Assembly (NCBI GenBank): GCA_031841125.1
Contig: CM063114.1
Coordinates: 44,413,574-44,477,573 of the forward strand
Direction of reading: 5' to 3'
DNA: 64,000 nucleotides
Origin: Acanthococcus lagerstroemiae
Lineage: Eukaryota > Arthropoda > Insecta > Hemiptera > Eriococcidae
The notes beneath the pieces are model-generated. The model made no database searches. It saw only the letters and a program-made list of their open reading frames with translations, and was not told the DNA's origin. Position numbers and translations under genes: made by a program. Below, piece after piece: positions 10,418 through 23,600 of this stretch (position 1 is its first letter; each line of letters starts with the position of its first letter).

Positions 10418-12269
10418 ACAGTGCACATTATCAGTATCCTGATCCCGAACCGTCATCCTACACTAGCGTTTCTACAGAAAGGTTTAGGTGCGAATGTCAC
10501 CACAAGGAACTTTTATATGCAACCCATCACATTTTTTCCTAAAAGTCGTGGCATCGTATGATTTATCATAATAAATTTCCCCTAATGTTTACATTATTCC
10601 CTCTACTCAAATTTAATATAGGGGGATCATTTTGTCCAAGGTCGCGTATAGTATCTTGAGCGGTGGAAAATAGTGGTAATTTGCTAATCAATGTAAACAA
10701 AAGTAATTACTTCTACTTTTTTCAAATTATATTTCTAATAATTCGAGAGAGTTTCAGTCCTTCTGCCAAATCGGATAACTTTGAGTTAGAGTTCAGCCGG
10801 AGTAACACACAGAGGAGTCTTGAACACAAGTGGAATAATTTCACAGTGGAGTACATCGCTTGCCAGCTAGTTCATGCTATCCACTTCTGGACGGAACTGA
10901 TAAGGTAGTATGAAAATATCACAACTTCACATTACTTTAAATTTTTCGCTTTTAAAATTTTTCAAATTATTTGCACGCGTATCCGAGCTCTCGAATATGT
11001 TATCCCGCTAAATTCGTCGTTTCAATTTCAATCCACTCGTAACCAGAGTTCGAGTAAAATTCTTGATAGTTGGCAATTCAGTGATTGAATTTTTATCATC
11101 CGATACGGTTTCAAAATTGGAAATCGAAGTTGAAATTCAATACAACAGTTGTTCTGAATACAACAGTTTTAAGTGCTCCTGTTCGATAAAATTGGCATGA
11201 AGAGTCTAGGTGTGTACAGTTGTGCGTCAATGGAAATTCCATGTTCAAGTCTCATTTTGATGGCTGAGAAAGTTTCGACTTAAATTGACTATTCCCCTTC
11301 AAAATTTTTCATTTCGGTGTGAATGTGTCTGCGACTCTGATCTTACAATTAATTTCGTTTCGCGTTATTTTGGTATGCTGCTGAAGATTGCTCGAGGTTC
11401 TTCAGAAGCAAATTTATTACAGCCAACTTTGTCTTTTCGATTCAGGTATTATTGGGGGACGAGCATTCCACTTATTTTACAAGCTGGTAGTGTTCTTTTA
11501 ATTGCATCATTTTAACGAGGTGAATATTAGCAAAGTGTATTTCATGGCAGTTTGTGCTCTCTGAATCGCTATTAAAAAGTGAACAGTATATTTGAACAGT
11601 TCATTGGTACATGCAGTAAATCGAATAGACGATGATTTTAGGAAAATGAAATTCATTTTTTGTGTCATGATAGTTGCCACAGCAAATTGAACCGAAAGTA
11701 GATTAATAAATGAAGTGCATGTGTATGGTTGTCAGTTGAGTAATCGGATGTAGGTCGAAATGAAGTTTGCGAAACATCCTAATTTGTTAATGTTTTGTCT
11801 TGAGAAATGGAAAATATTTTCTTAATTCTATTTTGTTTGAAGAATTTGAGCATTCGATGACTACGTTCTGGTAGCTTATTAAACGTATACGTTTATTTTT
11901 TTTCATTTGTAAATAAAAAAGTTATAAATAGAAAAAACACAGAATGGAGATGGTTATCTACATTCTGTGTATTTTATTAGATATATTCCTTTTCTACAGT
12001 ATGAAGATTGGTAATACCCGAATGATCGCTGGTGGTAGGAACCTTCCCATTTCCATTTGCTGAAATGTAAAATTACAAAATGGAGGAAACTTCAATCTTT
12101 TGCTTTTCAAATTACTCGTCCAATTTACAATCCGATCCTCTTCTTCCTTGTTCTTGGTACATTCTCGAGTCTGAGGCTGCCAGCTGATGTGAATCTTGCC
12201 AGAACTACAGCACTATACCTTCAATGTTTTTGCTGATTTCAGATACACTCAAGTTTGGCAACCGTTTTT
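10418..12269. other. Intergenic region between RBM42 and the methyltransferase
   Basis: No coding exon is recognised. It should hold the methyltransferase promoter and probably a noncoding first exon, because the coding ATG at 12270 is preceded by a good acceptor (TTTTTGCTGATTTCAG, ending 12242) only 28 bases upstream. A 10-bp perfect stem (11937-11946 with 11961-11970) is present but unremarkable. Confidence 0.35.
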
Positions 12270-15200
12270 ATGGATAACGCTCCCGTGAAACTTCTCGATG
12301 GCGGGTTTTCCTCGCAGTTGAGCTGCCATCTGAATATGGAGGCAGAAAACACCAGCCATCCTCTGTGGTGTGCCAGATTTCTGCTGACCGACCCTGGATC
12401 TGTTGTAAGCACCCATCGGGATTACATCAGAGGTTCGTTCTGACGTTTCCCTTACGTAATTACAACGGGCGTCAGCAGTTGTATTCAAACTAAAAGAAAA
12501 AAAATCTTATTGATTGCTCGTTGATAACAACCTTTGTTTAAACCATTCTTGGGGTTTTGCAAAGCAAACACCTTTTCTTCGGCTTTTACTTCTGTATTTT
12601 GGTTTCTTTATATGAAACATTTCTAATGGACCATTAATGGTTCTGTTGAAAACGTTGAAAAAGAAAGGCATATCTCATTTTTGTTAATGCAGATTACAAT
12701 GATGTATATAACGATGGGGATACGTATTTACAATTCGTGGAAAAGTAATATTATTTTTTGCATTATCTGTTATAGCTATAGATTACCAGATATGGTAAAT
12801 GCATCCAGCGGAATAATTAAAATTAGTTAAGTTATCTTTTAACGGTAAAAATCAAGATACTTCAATATCGTTTTCAGCAAAAGACCATTTTGCGCCATCT
12901 GTTGGCCTCATTGACCCTTACCGTCGATAATAGAAATGAGTTAATATGAACTATACGCTTTTTGGGAAGTCACTCGTCAATTCACAAAAAATAAAAACCA
13001 GAACTAAAAACAATGCTCGAATGTTGGTGGCGGATTTCCATGAGAAGCATAAGATAGTAAATACGTTCTACCAGATATTACTTCGGGGTGCTTAGCTAAA
13101 ACAGGCGTCTGTAAAGACGAAGTAGATAAGGAAGAGTAATATGTAGGAAAAATGAAGAGCGAAGAAAATCAGTAAATCATGTATGAGTTTCGAGGAGTCT
13201 TTAGTAAGTCTGGAAGCGTTTAGAAAGGTTTTGACTTTTGAATGAGTGATGAAGAGCCTCAAACAAGTCTTGAAGAACCTAAGGAGGTCTGAAAGACTGT
13301 CAATGAGTTCTAAGGAAGCCCATATGAAATTATATATGTATTTAGGGTGTGCCAATTCACAATTTCTTTCTTCTGAGGACTACAGAAGGAAGAAATTGTG
13401 AATTGGCACACCCTAAATGTAGAATTTACCAAGTTCACTCACACTCCAATATGGACACTAAAACCATAGAAAATTAAATAAACCGACACGGGTCTTGAAA
13501 TATTTTCCTAATATGGAAATGATTTATGAACTATTGTCAAAAAGGGTTAGCTAGTTAGTCATGAAGAGGTTTTGAAAATGCTTTATCAAGCATAAGAGAA
13601 TTTCCGGAGAGCGTTACAAACTGATTTGGAAGCGTAGTTAGCCCTGTGAGAAATTCAAACAAGTCTGGAAGAGTCCTCAAGAGTTTCAAAGAAATATGGC
13701 TGTCATGCAGTATCTCCAACAAATATCAAAGAACATGAAATAAATTTTTAACAGTCTTGACTGGTTAAGAAAGAGAGATTGTTAAAATCACGAATTATTT
13801 GATCTATGATCTCGATCTTATAGTTATTTGGAAAATTGAAAAACATCACGGATTTAGATCAAAAGATCATATTCAAAAAAATTAGAATACAGAAAAGATC
13901 ATGATCTTGTGATTTTTTGAACTTTAGAACACGATTGCTCCCGGGTTTTGTAATCGTTTTGATCTTGGATCATGATCTTAGATTGTCTGGAAATATGGTA
14001 AAGGACTACGATAATTCAGATTAATAATCTTTGGATCATGATCTGAAATATCTTTTTGATTTTGTGATCTTAGATCAAATAATCGGGCCCATTCCTATGT
14101 AGAAAAGTTTTTCAGTGACTTTCAAGAAGCTTTGAAAAATATAAATCAGGCCTAAAAGAGTCTTATTGAGTTTCACAGACGCCTTAAAGAGGTTTAGGAA
14201 AACTTTAGCAAGAAAAAACTTTTTTGGAGAGGCTTAGCAAGTCTCATAAAATTATCAAGAGTCTTAATCAAGCCTGGAAAAGTTTTGAAAAATCTTGAAC
14301 GGATCTAATCTTAAACAAGTCTTGAAGAGTATTCACAAGTTTGAACATTTTTCGAATGTCCTAATGAGTCGGAAAGAAGCCTTAAAGAGTATGCATCAAA
14401 CGTAAACGAGTTCTACGTAGATCTCAGAGACGCCTTAAGAGTTCTGAAAGAGCCAGCAAGTCTCAAAAAAGTTTTCATGAGTCTTTATCAAACGTAGAAG
14501 AGTCTTGAATTTTCAAGTTTTGAGCGTTTCTTGAAGGTCTTATTGAATCTTAAAGAAGTTTTGAAGCGTGTGGAAAAGTCTTTGTGTTTTAATGAGCTTG
14601 GAGCAAATTTGGACTAGTACTTCTAATCTGGAAGAGTCTTGAAGAGTCCGAAAAAATTTTTAAACCGTTTATAAAGTTTAAAAATCTTGAACCATTCTAA
14701 AAGTGTCTTGCGAAGTTTTAAACAAGGGGAGAATTTTGAAACGCATTAAAAGGAACCCGAGGAGTCTTAGCAAGTTTTAAAAAAGTTTCAAAAGATGTCT
14801 GAAAGAGTTTTGAAGAGTTAACAAGTTTGGACGATTCTTGAACAAATTTTAGGTTTTCTAAGAATTTTAACCGAGTCTCAAAGAGTCTGAGCGAGTTATA
14901 GAGAAGTCAGAGTGAATTTTTAATGAGTTCTAAAAAGTCATAAGTAAGTCTTACTCAAGTGTACAGAAATTTTGAAGTTAAGTGAGAAACAGCACGTAAA
15001 GATGCCCTAGGCTCAGCTGGAAAGAGGTACATGGAAACGTGTTAAAAGGGGGAGAACGAAAAAAGATAGGAAAAATTGAATAACGCAGTATTTAGCTTTC
15101 AGTAATTTGCCCCAGGGCACATTTTCCCTAAATTCGGCACTTACAGGAGATGCTGATTTCTTTTTATTCCTCCAACTTACTGAATTTTAATTCTGTATTA

Positions 15201-17638
15201 ATGAGCCAGAAAATGATTCTCTTGACACAATAATTTTCTACGCCTAACTCTCTGTTATACAAGCGGGGTATACTGGCAGTGAAGCCAACTTAAAATTATG
15301 AATCTTAACGAGTTTTCTTTTTTCGTGCTCATAAAACCCAAACTATCTGTGAAGTATCTTGATTTTTATTTCTCGAGTATTTTTCATTTGTAATTGATCA
15401 TTCGCATGCTGAGTGTTCGACTCGATAATTCTGTGTCTATCCGCATCTCAATCATAAGTGAGTTTTGAAACGACATTCTGAATTTAATCTGCCTGGTTGA
15501 AGTATCTAATGAAATTCATTTTTATGGGTATTGGCGTAGATTAATGGGAGAATCGTACTTTCTTTTAAAATTCAGTCCTGGTAGCCTCGCTTTTTGTCAT
15601 AAAGAATGAAAAACTACAAGGTTTTTAAGCTATTAAAACAGAACGAATAAAATGAAATGTATAGGAATTACCTACTCCTTTTTGAACTTGATCTGCCAAG
15701 ATTATCAGGTGTTATATTCAAGGTGCCCGCTGAAAAGATAGTAGTATTTCTCCTTGAGACGTAGGTAGGTTACAAGAAAAGGACGTGTAGAACTGAATGA
15801 GCTTCACGACGAAACGCAGAGAGTCTTTTTAATGCCGTAGAAAGCTGATGTGTATCAACTACGTAAAGAAAGGGGGTTGAGGAAGTGGACTCGGGTTTAT
15901 AGATTTTGCTGCAATGTGGAATTGGTTAGTATTTTTAGGGTACTAGATCACATGTGGGTATAATCAGACACCATCTTGGTTGCACAAAGAAGTAAACAGT
16001 GAACAACAGGCCGCTCGCTCGCACTCGGTTTACTGTTTATTTCTTTTTGCTACCAAGATGGCGTCTGATTATGCCCACATGTGATCTAGTACCCTAGTAT
16101 TGTCTGTTTGACTTGACAATATTCTACAGTCCACTTGAAATCTCTGAGTTTTTGGAGAGATGGCTCTGTATAGTCCGTAAATTTTATAGCTGGCTAAATC
16201 GAATCCATTCCTCCAGGAAAATTTGAACTTGTCCATCTTTGACCATGCGAATCGGATTAGTGAACTTTTCAGAATTTGTTGGGTTCAGTTCAGAGTAGGT
16301 TTTAAGCCAGCGTTGTTTACTCTCAACATTTCCTCCAGAAGCCTGACTGATCGAAGTTTATCATGTTACCATGCCTTATGTGCTCTGGTTGAGTTGAGCC
16401 TTCACTGTTAATCATAGACGGTCGAGTTTGGATAAACTTTTGCCGAAATTGCCTGAGAATTACTTCCAGTCGGTTGGAAGTAAGATTTAGGTGACAAGGC
16501 AGCTTGTCGGTCAGTTCAGTGCACTGAGTTTCTGGATGCTTCAAAATTCAATTTGTCCTGCCCACCTGCCGATCTCAATCTGAATTGAATTCGTGGTATT
16601 TTACTGAAACCAGTCGTATTTGTTAGAATGTAGTTTGCCCTATCATCCATTTTTGAGAATTAATCATTTGAAGATGACAAGTTCGATTGCGATGACGTAA
16701 ATATGGAAATGTGAAAAACGTGTTCGAATATAATGATTTCTGTGACGTGGAAAAATTGCTGTTATTTGCGAAGATGATCATTGTTTTTGGCACATTCAGT
16801 CTAATTTAACCTATCCAAGGAAAGCTTCAACAAAATGTATACGAGTCAGGTAAGGAAAGGGGCTAGGGAAGTGGTGTCTTGGTTCATAGGTGCTACCTAG
16901 GAGAATAGGTCAGTACTGACTTTTCGACATTATTCTGGCAGTAAACAGCGCACTTGCAGCCATTTAGTTTTTCGGAAGGTGATCCTGTACACCTGTACAG
17001 TCCGTGCATTTTGCAGTTAGCAAAATTGAACCCCTCTTCTGGAAATGTTGGGTGTTCGTTTTCAACCATGCGAACCGCATTAGTGGACTAATAAAAATTC
17101 GGCTCGGTTCAGAATAGGTTTTGAACTAAAAATGTTTGCCCTTAACATCTTCCCAAGTCTGCTTGATAATTCCTCACATTCCTCGATGTTGTGCCCAGCA
17201 TGTTCCTTATGTGCTCTGACTACGGGCTGAGTAAACTTTCGCCTAAATTTCTTAAAAATTATTTCCAGTTGACTTCAAGTGTGATTTGTATGCTAATGTA
17301 GCTTGTTTGTCTGTACAGTGGACTGGGTTTCCGGATGCTCCAACTTCCAACTTGTTTCACCTTTCTGTCATTTTCAAGCCTCGCTGAATTGAATTCATAG
17401 TATTTCGCCGAAATCAGTCGTATTCATTTATTAGAATATTCTTTGCCCTGATACCCCATTACTTGGAAATCAATCATTTGGAAGATCGCAAGTTCGAATG
17501 CGATGACGTAAATGTGGAAATGTAAAAAACGTGTTTCGAATGATAACATCTGTTACGTGGAAAAACTGTAGTTATCTATTTGGTGAAATGATCGCCGTTT
17601 TCGGCTCATTCAGTCGACTTTAACCCAACCTATTAATA

Positions 17639-17674
<36 letters not shown>

Positions 17675-20600
17675 GAGTGAAAACAGAGAAACGCCTTTCT
17701 CATCGTTATGAACCTAATTTGCATACAAGGAATTCTAGAGGCTGTCTCGCAGAATGGCTGCCAATTCTTACTGTTCACTAATAAGTTTCATATAAGCGGT
17801 GCCAGCTAATTTCAAAATTTGAAAAACCACTGCGTCTAAAAATCATTTCTACAACAGAAAATCGAACCTCGAATATGTGTTTCGAACACCAGCATCCGAA
17901 TGACCATACACGCATTGATTTTCGTGTCGTATTACCCAAATACGACCTACTGTTGGATTTTTGTAAACTATGCAATATGTCGCTAAAGTCATTTCCCTAT
18001 TTTGAAGGTGTATATTGGTTCTTTAAAAATCGTGATGAGCGAATATCATTTTATATACAAGGTTTTCAAAACCATTTTATTGCAAAAATTTAGCATCGTG
18101 CGAGCCTAAATGTCGTTGTGAGAGCTACTTGAGTGTTTTGTTTTGGAGGTACGTGGAAATGTGTTTTATATTTATTTTTTTTGTATAAATTATTAGTAAT
18201 TAGTTAAGTTATTGGCTGTTGTATAGGAATTACATAAATTGGTTCTTGAGACTCGGTGTCTCATGTTGTTATACATAATACCTACAGTATTCCTAATTCT
18301 CGCTTTATGCTACTTTTAAGGAGCGTTTTTAGAGATGTAGTTACTTAAGACAATTAAGAGGGCAACAAGTCCTGTGTTTTGATGAGATCAAACGTTTTTG
18401 AGCTGTCGAGTGAAGTCTTTTCATTCGACTGTCCTCTGTGTCTAAAAATGCTCCTTGTTTTATGTATAGTATGTATAACTGGAAGTTTTCTGGTGTAGTA
18501 TGTATATTTTGTAGTTAATTTCTTGAGTATGAGATCCAGCTTTTTTTCCCCCTTTCAATTCCAGTCTTCTGCTTTTAATAGCATTAACAGTTAGCAAGTG
18601 CTATGACCTTTATCCCCTCCCCTTGGGAAGATGAGAAATTGACATTTATGGAGTAAACATGGAATAAGTTTTTTTTTTTTTAATGCCGGCCATGTAAAGC
18701 ATTTTTCTTCATTGAAAAATATGCAGTTTTTTCTCAAAAGCTGAAAGTTTGGGCAGGGATGTTGAAACTGAACTGAGAGAAAATTTAATGAATGTAGAGG
18801 AACTCGAACTTGGGCTCAGAAAAGTTGGTCTTCATCTAGTTCAATTTTTTTTTCCTATTTCAAAAACTCAAATTTCTAAAAGTGCAAACCCCAAAGAACC
18901 TGAACTCGAACCTAAACCCAACCTTCAGTGATCTGATCTGAACCCTTAAAATTGAAGCAATAACCATATCAACTTCCAGACATTCTTAAGACTCTTGAAC
19001 ATTCCTCAAACCCATGTTAACCTCCAGACATCCTTCAGAATCTTGAACATTCTATCAAAAAGGCATAATTATGGAACAGTGGGGATGACAAACAGTCTGA
19101 AAAAAGCATTTGACGTTGAGGAAAGAAAACATACTACAAGGTATAAAAACATAGGATATAGGAAGTAGAAAATTACACAACATTCACTAACTCAACACTG
19201 GACAGATTAGACTATCCATCCCACTCACTAAAGTCAAACAAGTTTATCGCTTTATCGCTGGATTCTAGGAATCCTAATTAAGTAGAAAACCTATGTGGTG
19301 ATGTGGGAATCCGAGTATTGTTCCAGAACTCGTGTGTTCATTTTTAACTACCTATATCCTGCAACCTTGAGTCGTGTGTTTTCTTTCTTCAGTGTTTTAA
19401 TTGTTTTTTTCCAGTTCGTTTGTCATTATCATTGTTCCGTAATCTTGTATGTGTCCTTCATTGTCTGATCCCTGTGCTTACAAATCTTTCAGACCAAATG
19501 TGTCACCAAAAAACCATAATCGAATAATGAGGGTAAAATGACCATTAGCCGAATGAAAATTGTAATGTAACTGTAACCATAACAGGATTCTCGGAGACAG
19601 CATTAACCTAGGGCTTTATACAAAGGCAGGGAAGGACAGTCGTCATTTTCTTTCCAGATTGTTCTATGAAATGAGAATTAGCCACGCAGTGTTTATTGCT
19701 CAGACGAATTTCATTTGACAGACCAAACTACAGCTTGAGATACGAGAGTACAATCGTCTGCCATTTTAAATCCAACCGCGCCCGTCAATGCCGAATTGAC
19801 TACGCGGTACGCTCTGCATAACCAAATTCGGCATCCACGGGCACAGTTGAAGTCAAAATGGCGGATGATCGTACTTACACACGAAGTGTAGGCAGGGAAC
19901 TCCAACCAAATTGGAGAGAAAATGGCGACTGTTTTAAGCAGTATGAAGTATATAAAGCCTCAATTACCAACTGATAACTGCTATAGTCTGTTCATATTCA
20001 GAAGTCCACTGTCTTATCAAAGAAATGTTCCAAACATTTTCTAAACAACATTAAGCTAATTGCATTCCTCTATTGTTTATGTTGCTTTTGGTTTGTTTAT
20101 GTTTTTTTGCGGACAAAAAATGAAAAAAACAACATCGGACTTCTTAATGTGAACAGACTACAATTGTTTGAACTAGGGTTCTATATAAAGACAGGGAAGG
20201 ACAGCCGCCATTCTCTTTCCAGTTGGTTCTGTGAACCAAGAACTGGTCACACAGTGTTTACCGCTAAGATGATTTGCAGGGCTGAAATTTTGTTGCTTTG
20301 GCCACTTTTTCTGTAACACTTGAAATTATGTTATCTCAAAGGATCCTTACGAGTCATACAATTTCTTGTCAAATGAGCCATACTTGAAAAAGCAACTCTG
20401 GGCAACTTTTGGATATAAGGGCAACTTTCAGTAATTTAGAGCAAATTCGAGCAATTTTTCTCATATTTTCTTGCAATTTTCAAGTTTTTATAGAAAAAAT
20501 GAATGTTATACAAATACAAGTATGAGAGATCATCTTCATCTGTGGCGAAGTGCAACACTGCAACGGGCCATATAGCCAGAAATCGCTCCCTCTCGCACAT

Positions 20601-23600
20601 AATTTTCATTTATAATTCTTTTTTGAATGAATGACAGAGAAAAACCTTGATAAGAAGTTAACACATCGCACCATTCAAGAGCGTTCTGTTTTCTCTGTAC
20701 AATGACACACATATTGAGAAAGCAACTTTGGAGCAACTTTTGGGTTTGGAGGGCAAATTTTTAACAGTCTGTGGATGGGATAAGAGCAGCAAAGTTGCGC
20801 AACTTTAGCTAATTTTTAGGGTAACAAAATCACCGCCCTGATTGATTTGCTTTTGACAGACCAAACTGGAAAGAAAATGGCGGCTGTCTTTAGTCCTATG
20901 AAGTGTATAATAGAGCCTTGATTAATCAACTTATAACTGCTAATTGTCTGAACTATAGAGCTCTGTATACTTCATGTAAGTATGATCATCCGCCATTTTG
21001 ATTTTAACCATGCCTGTGGATGCCGAATCCGACTGCGGAGCGTACCGCATAGTCAATTCGGCATCAGGCGCAGTTGGATTCAAAATGGCGGACGATTGTA
21101 CTCTCCTATCTAGAGCTTTATCTGAACTCTGAATTAAGGCTGTATACCAAGGTAATTGAGGACAGCCGCCATTCTCTTCCCAGTTTGTGCTGTAGAATGA
21201 AAACTGGCCATGCACTAGGCCTATCGATTGCTCAGCCAATTTTCTTTTGACAGACTAAACTGGAAAGAAAATTGTGGCTGTCTTGTATACTAAGATAATT
21301 GAGGGCAACCACCATTCTCTTCCCAGTTTGTGCTGTAGAATGAAAACTGTCCATGCACTATCGATTGCTCAGCCAATTTTCTTTTGACAGACCAAACTGG
21401 AAAGAACATGGCGGCTATATTTAGCTGTATGAAGTATATAAAGCCCTAATTAACCAACTGATAACTACCAATTGACTGAACTAAGGCTCTATACAAAGCC
21501 AGGGGCAGTCACCATTCTCTTTCCTGTTTGTTCAGTGAAATGAGAACTTGGTCACGCACAATGTTGACGAACCAAAAATCATCGTTCCTGTTCCCGGTTG
21601 TTCTTCTCTAACTGCATGGTTCTCATTCATGTTCTTTGTTCTCTTTACCTTAAAATTACCAATATTCTTGTTCCCAATCTGGTCCTGGTCCTGTTCTCAT
21701 TTCCCGTTCTCGTTCTCAATCCCGTCATGTTCTTGTTCTCAGAACAAGAACATGCCGGTTTTTCTTCTTGTTCTTGTTTGTACTTCTAACACGGTGCAGT
21801 AGGGTACTGCAGTTTGATTTTTTCTTTAAAAAAAAAAATTAGTTTTAGGCTTTCAGAACTTTACTTTTGTGCCAGCTGCAAACGTGTTGGAAGAATGCAA
21901 AAATCTCTATCCTGTTCTTGTTTGTTCTCTATGCATGTTTTCGTTCATGTTCCTTGTTATCCTTACCTTATAATTACCAACGTTTCTGTTCTTGTTCTCG
22001 TTCCCAACCCGGCCCTGTTTTTATTCTTGTGTCCTGTTTTTTATTCTTGTGTCCTGTTTTTGTTCTCAATCCCATCATATTCTTGTTCTCATTCCCGTTC
22101 TGAGAACAAAAACATGTCGTTTTTCTTCTCGTACTCGTTTGTTGTTCCAACACTGGTCCCGCAGTGTTTGACGCTCTGTTAATTTTTTTTTTGACAGACT
22201 GAACTGGGAAGAGAATGGCGGCTGTCTTCACCCATACAAAGTATTTAGAGCCTTATTTGAACCAGACCTGTTATATTGAAAACCATAACCGAATAATAAT
22301 GATAAAATAACTAAGGTAACTGAAAGAAGGTTGTAATTCGACCATAAGCATGACCAAATTCTCTGGGATGACAGTAACCAACCAAATAACTGTTGGCCAT
22401 CTGAACGCTAAACATAACCATTGACCATGTAAAAATATTTCATTTTTTTAAATTATTAAAACCCATACCATTTTTGTATGTAAAGAGTCCATCGTCAGGA
22501 TCCCAAGTCCAAAAAATATACAAATTTATTCGCTTGTAAATGCTGCATGGTAAAAGGTGAATTTATTGCCATTCTGGGGTTACGTATATGTGAAGATTCA
22601 TTCAACAAATACCTTTCATCTCTCTACGTTATGACAACAAAGGTGAGAAATTTTCTTGAATTAATCCCTTCTTGTAAATCTACTTTAATTGTTGGTCGTC
22701 TGGAGTCCTTATCCTGCAAAATCATATTGTCACATTCTCAGCCAACTGTCAAAAGTATTGCCCCAAACAAATCAGTCTACCTCACCCTATTTTTGCGGAA
22801 AAGCCAGTCCAGCTACGGGACTCCTCTCCACGGTGGTAAAGAAATACTTCTTGTGTCTGCTATTGTACCCAATTACTCTGTCCCAAATATAGTCAATTCC
22901 CTGGCAGATAGAAAGTAGTCTTCTTACTGAGCAAAGAGTTGCTGATTATTGATAGCAGTTTGAAACTTGAAAACGTCTATAGAATATGCACATTAAGTTT
23001 GCTGTGCAACTGGGCTTTAATTTAGGTACCAACTTTTTCATTTTGTTAGAAGTGCTCAGTGTTTGTGCTAGTTAATTATTTATTTGCTGTACATTTTACA
23101 CGATAGTATATACGCGCATAATTACACAGCCTGTTTTAAGATTTTGCGTTATTCGCTATTAATAAGCGTTTAAATTTGAATTTGTTTTTTGAATTCTCGC
23201 AGCCGGTGCCGATATTGTGATAACGAACACATACCAAGCCAGCGTGGATGGATTCCAGAAATACTTCGAACTTTCGGCCTGCGATAGCTATAGACTGATC
23301 AAAGACGCCGTGTTTTTCGTAAAACGAGCCATCGCGTTGGAAAACGTCACTCATCCTCTTGGGCGGAAAGGTTGGTAACGTAGCCGGGCACTTTCTCTGC
23401 CAAGAGATAATTTCGAGTTGTTTTTCGCTAACTGTTACGGGTTTGGTTGATTTCCAATATTTTTCAAGTCGGCCCGGTGTCTATGTACAGGTCATGCACA
23501 GGTTACAGGATAGGCAGAGTATTTGACGTAAGTTGAGCATACACGCGGCTGCAGTTGGAATTTAGCAGTTGAACGAATATTTCATTTCCTAGTTAGTCAT

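Larger units (their letters stand above)
13185..14970. repeat. Diffuse degenerate repeat, GAGTCTTGAAGAG type (block 1)
   Basis: The plus strand carries dozens of variants of AAGAGTCTTGAAGAG, AACAAGTCT and GAGTCTTAAAGAAG at irregular spacing of about 15-30 bases. The block is interrupted by a hairpin (13340-13418) and a GATC-rich stretch (13785-14095). It lies in intron 1 of the methyltransferase. The same words in reverse complement make up blocks near 32.7, 40.8 and 61.9 kb. No reading frame is kept. Confidence 0.65.
19612..22252. repeat. Array of diverged palindromic MITE units
   Basis: At least five fold-back units occur in direct order. They start near 19612, 20177, 21139, 21278 and 21483 and end near 19959, 20925, 21290, 21454 and 22252. 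Each unit begins like GGCTYTATACAAAGSCAGGG, holds CAGCCGCCATTCTCTTTCCAG, and closes with the inverse CTGGAAAGAAAATGGCGGCTG and ATATAAAGCC. Units are joined by a shared spacer (TTAACCAACTGATAACTGC). Two carry further insertions. This is a MITE turned into a tandem array inside intron 1. Confidence 0.8.

Noticed and set aside
22689..22892. 67-codon plus-strand frame in intron 1
   Set aside because: Alternative-frame shadow of the longer unsupported frame at 22547-22918.
22547..22918. 123-codon ATG frame in intron 1
   Set aside because: No domain, no similarity I recognise, and it lies between acceptor-poor repeat DNA inside another gene's intron. It could be a transposon scrap.
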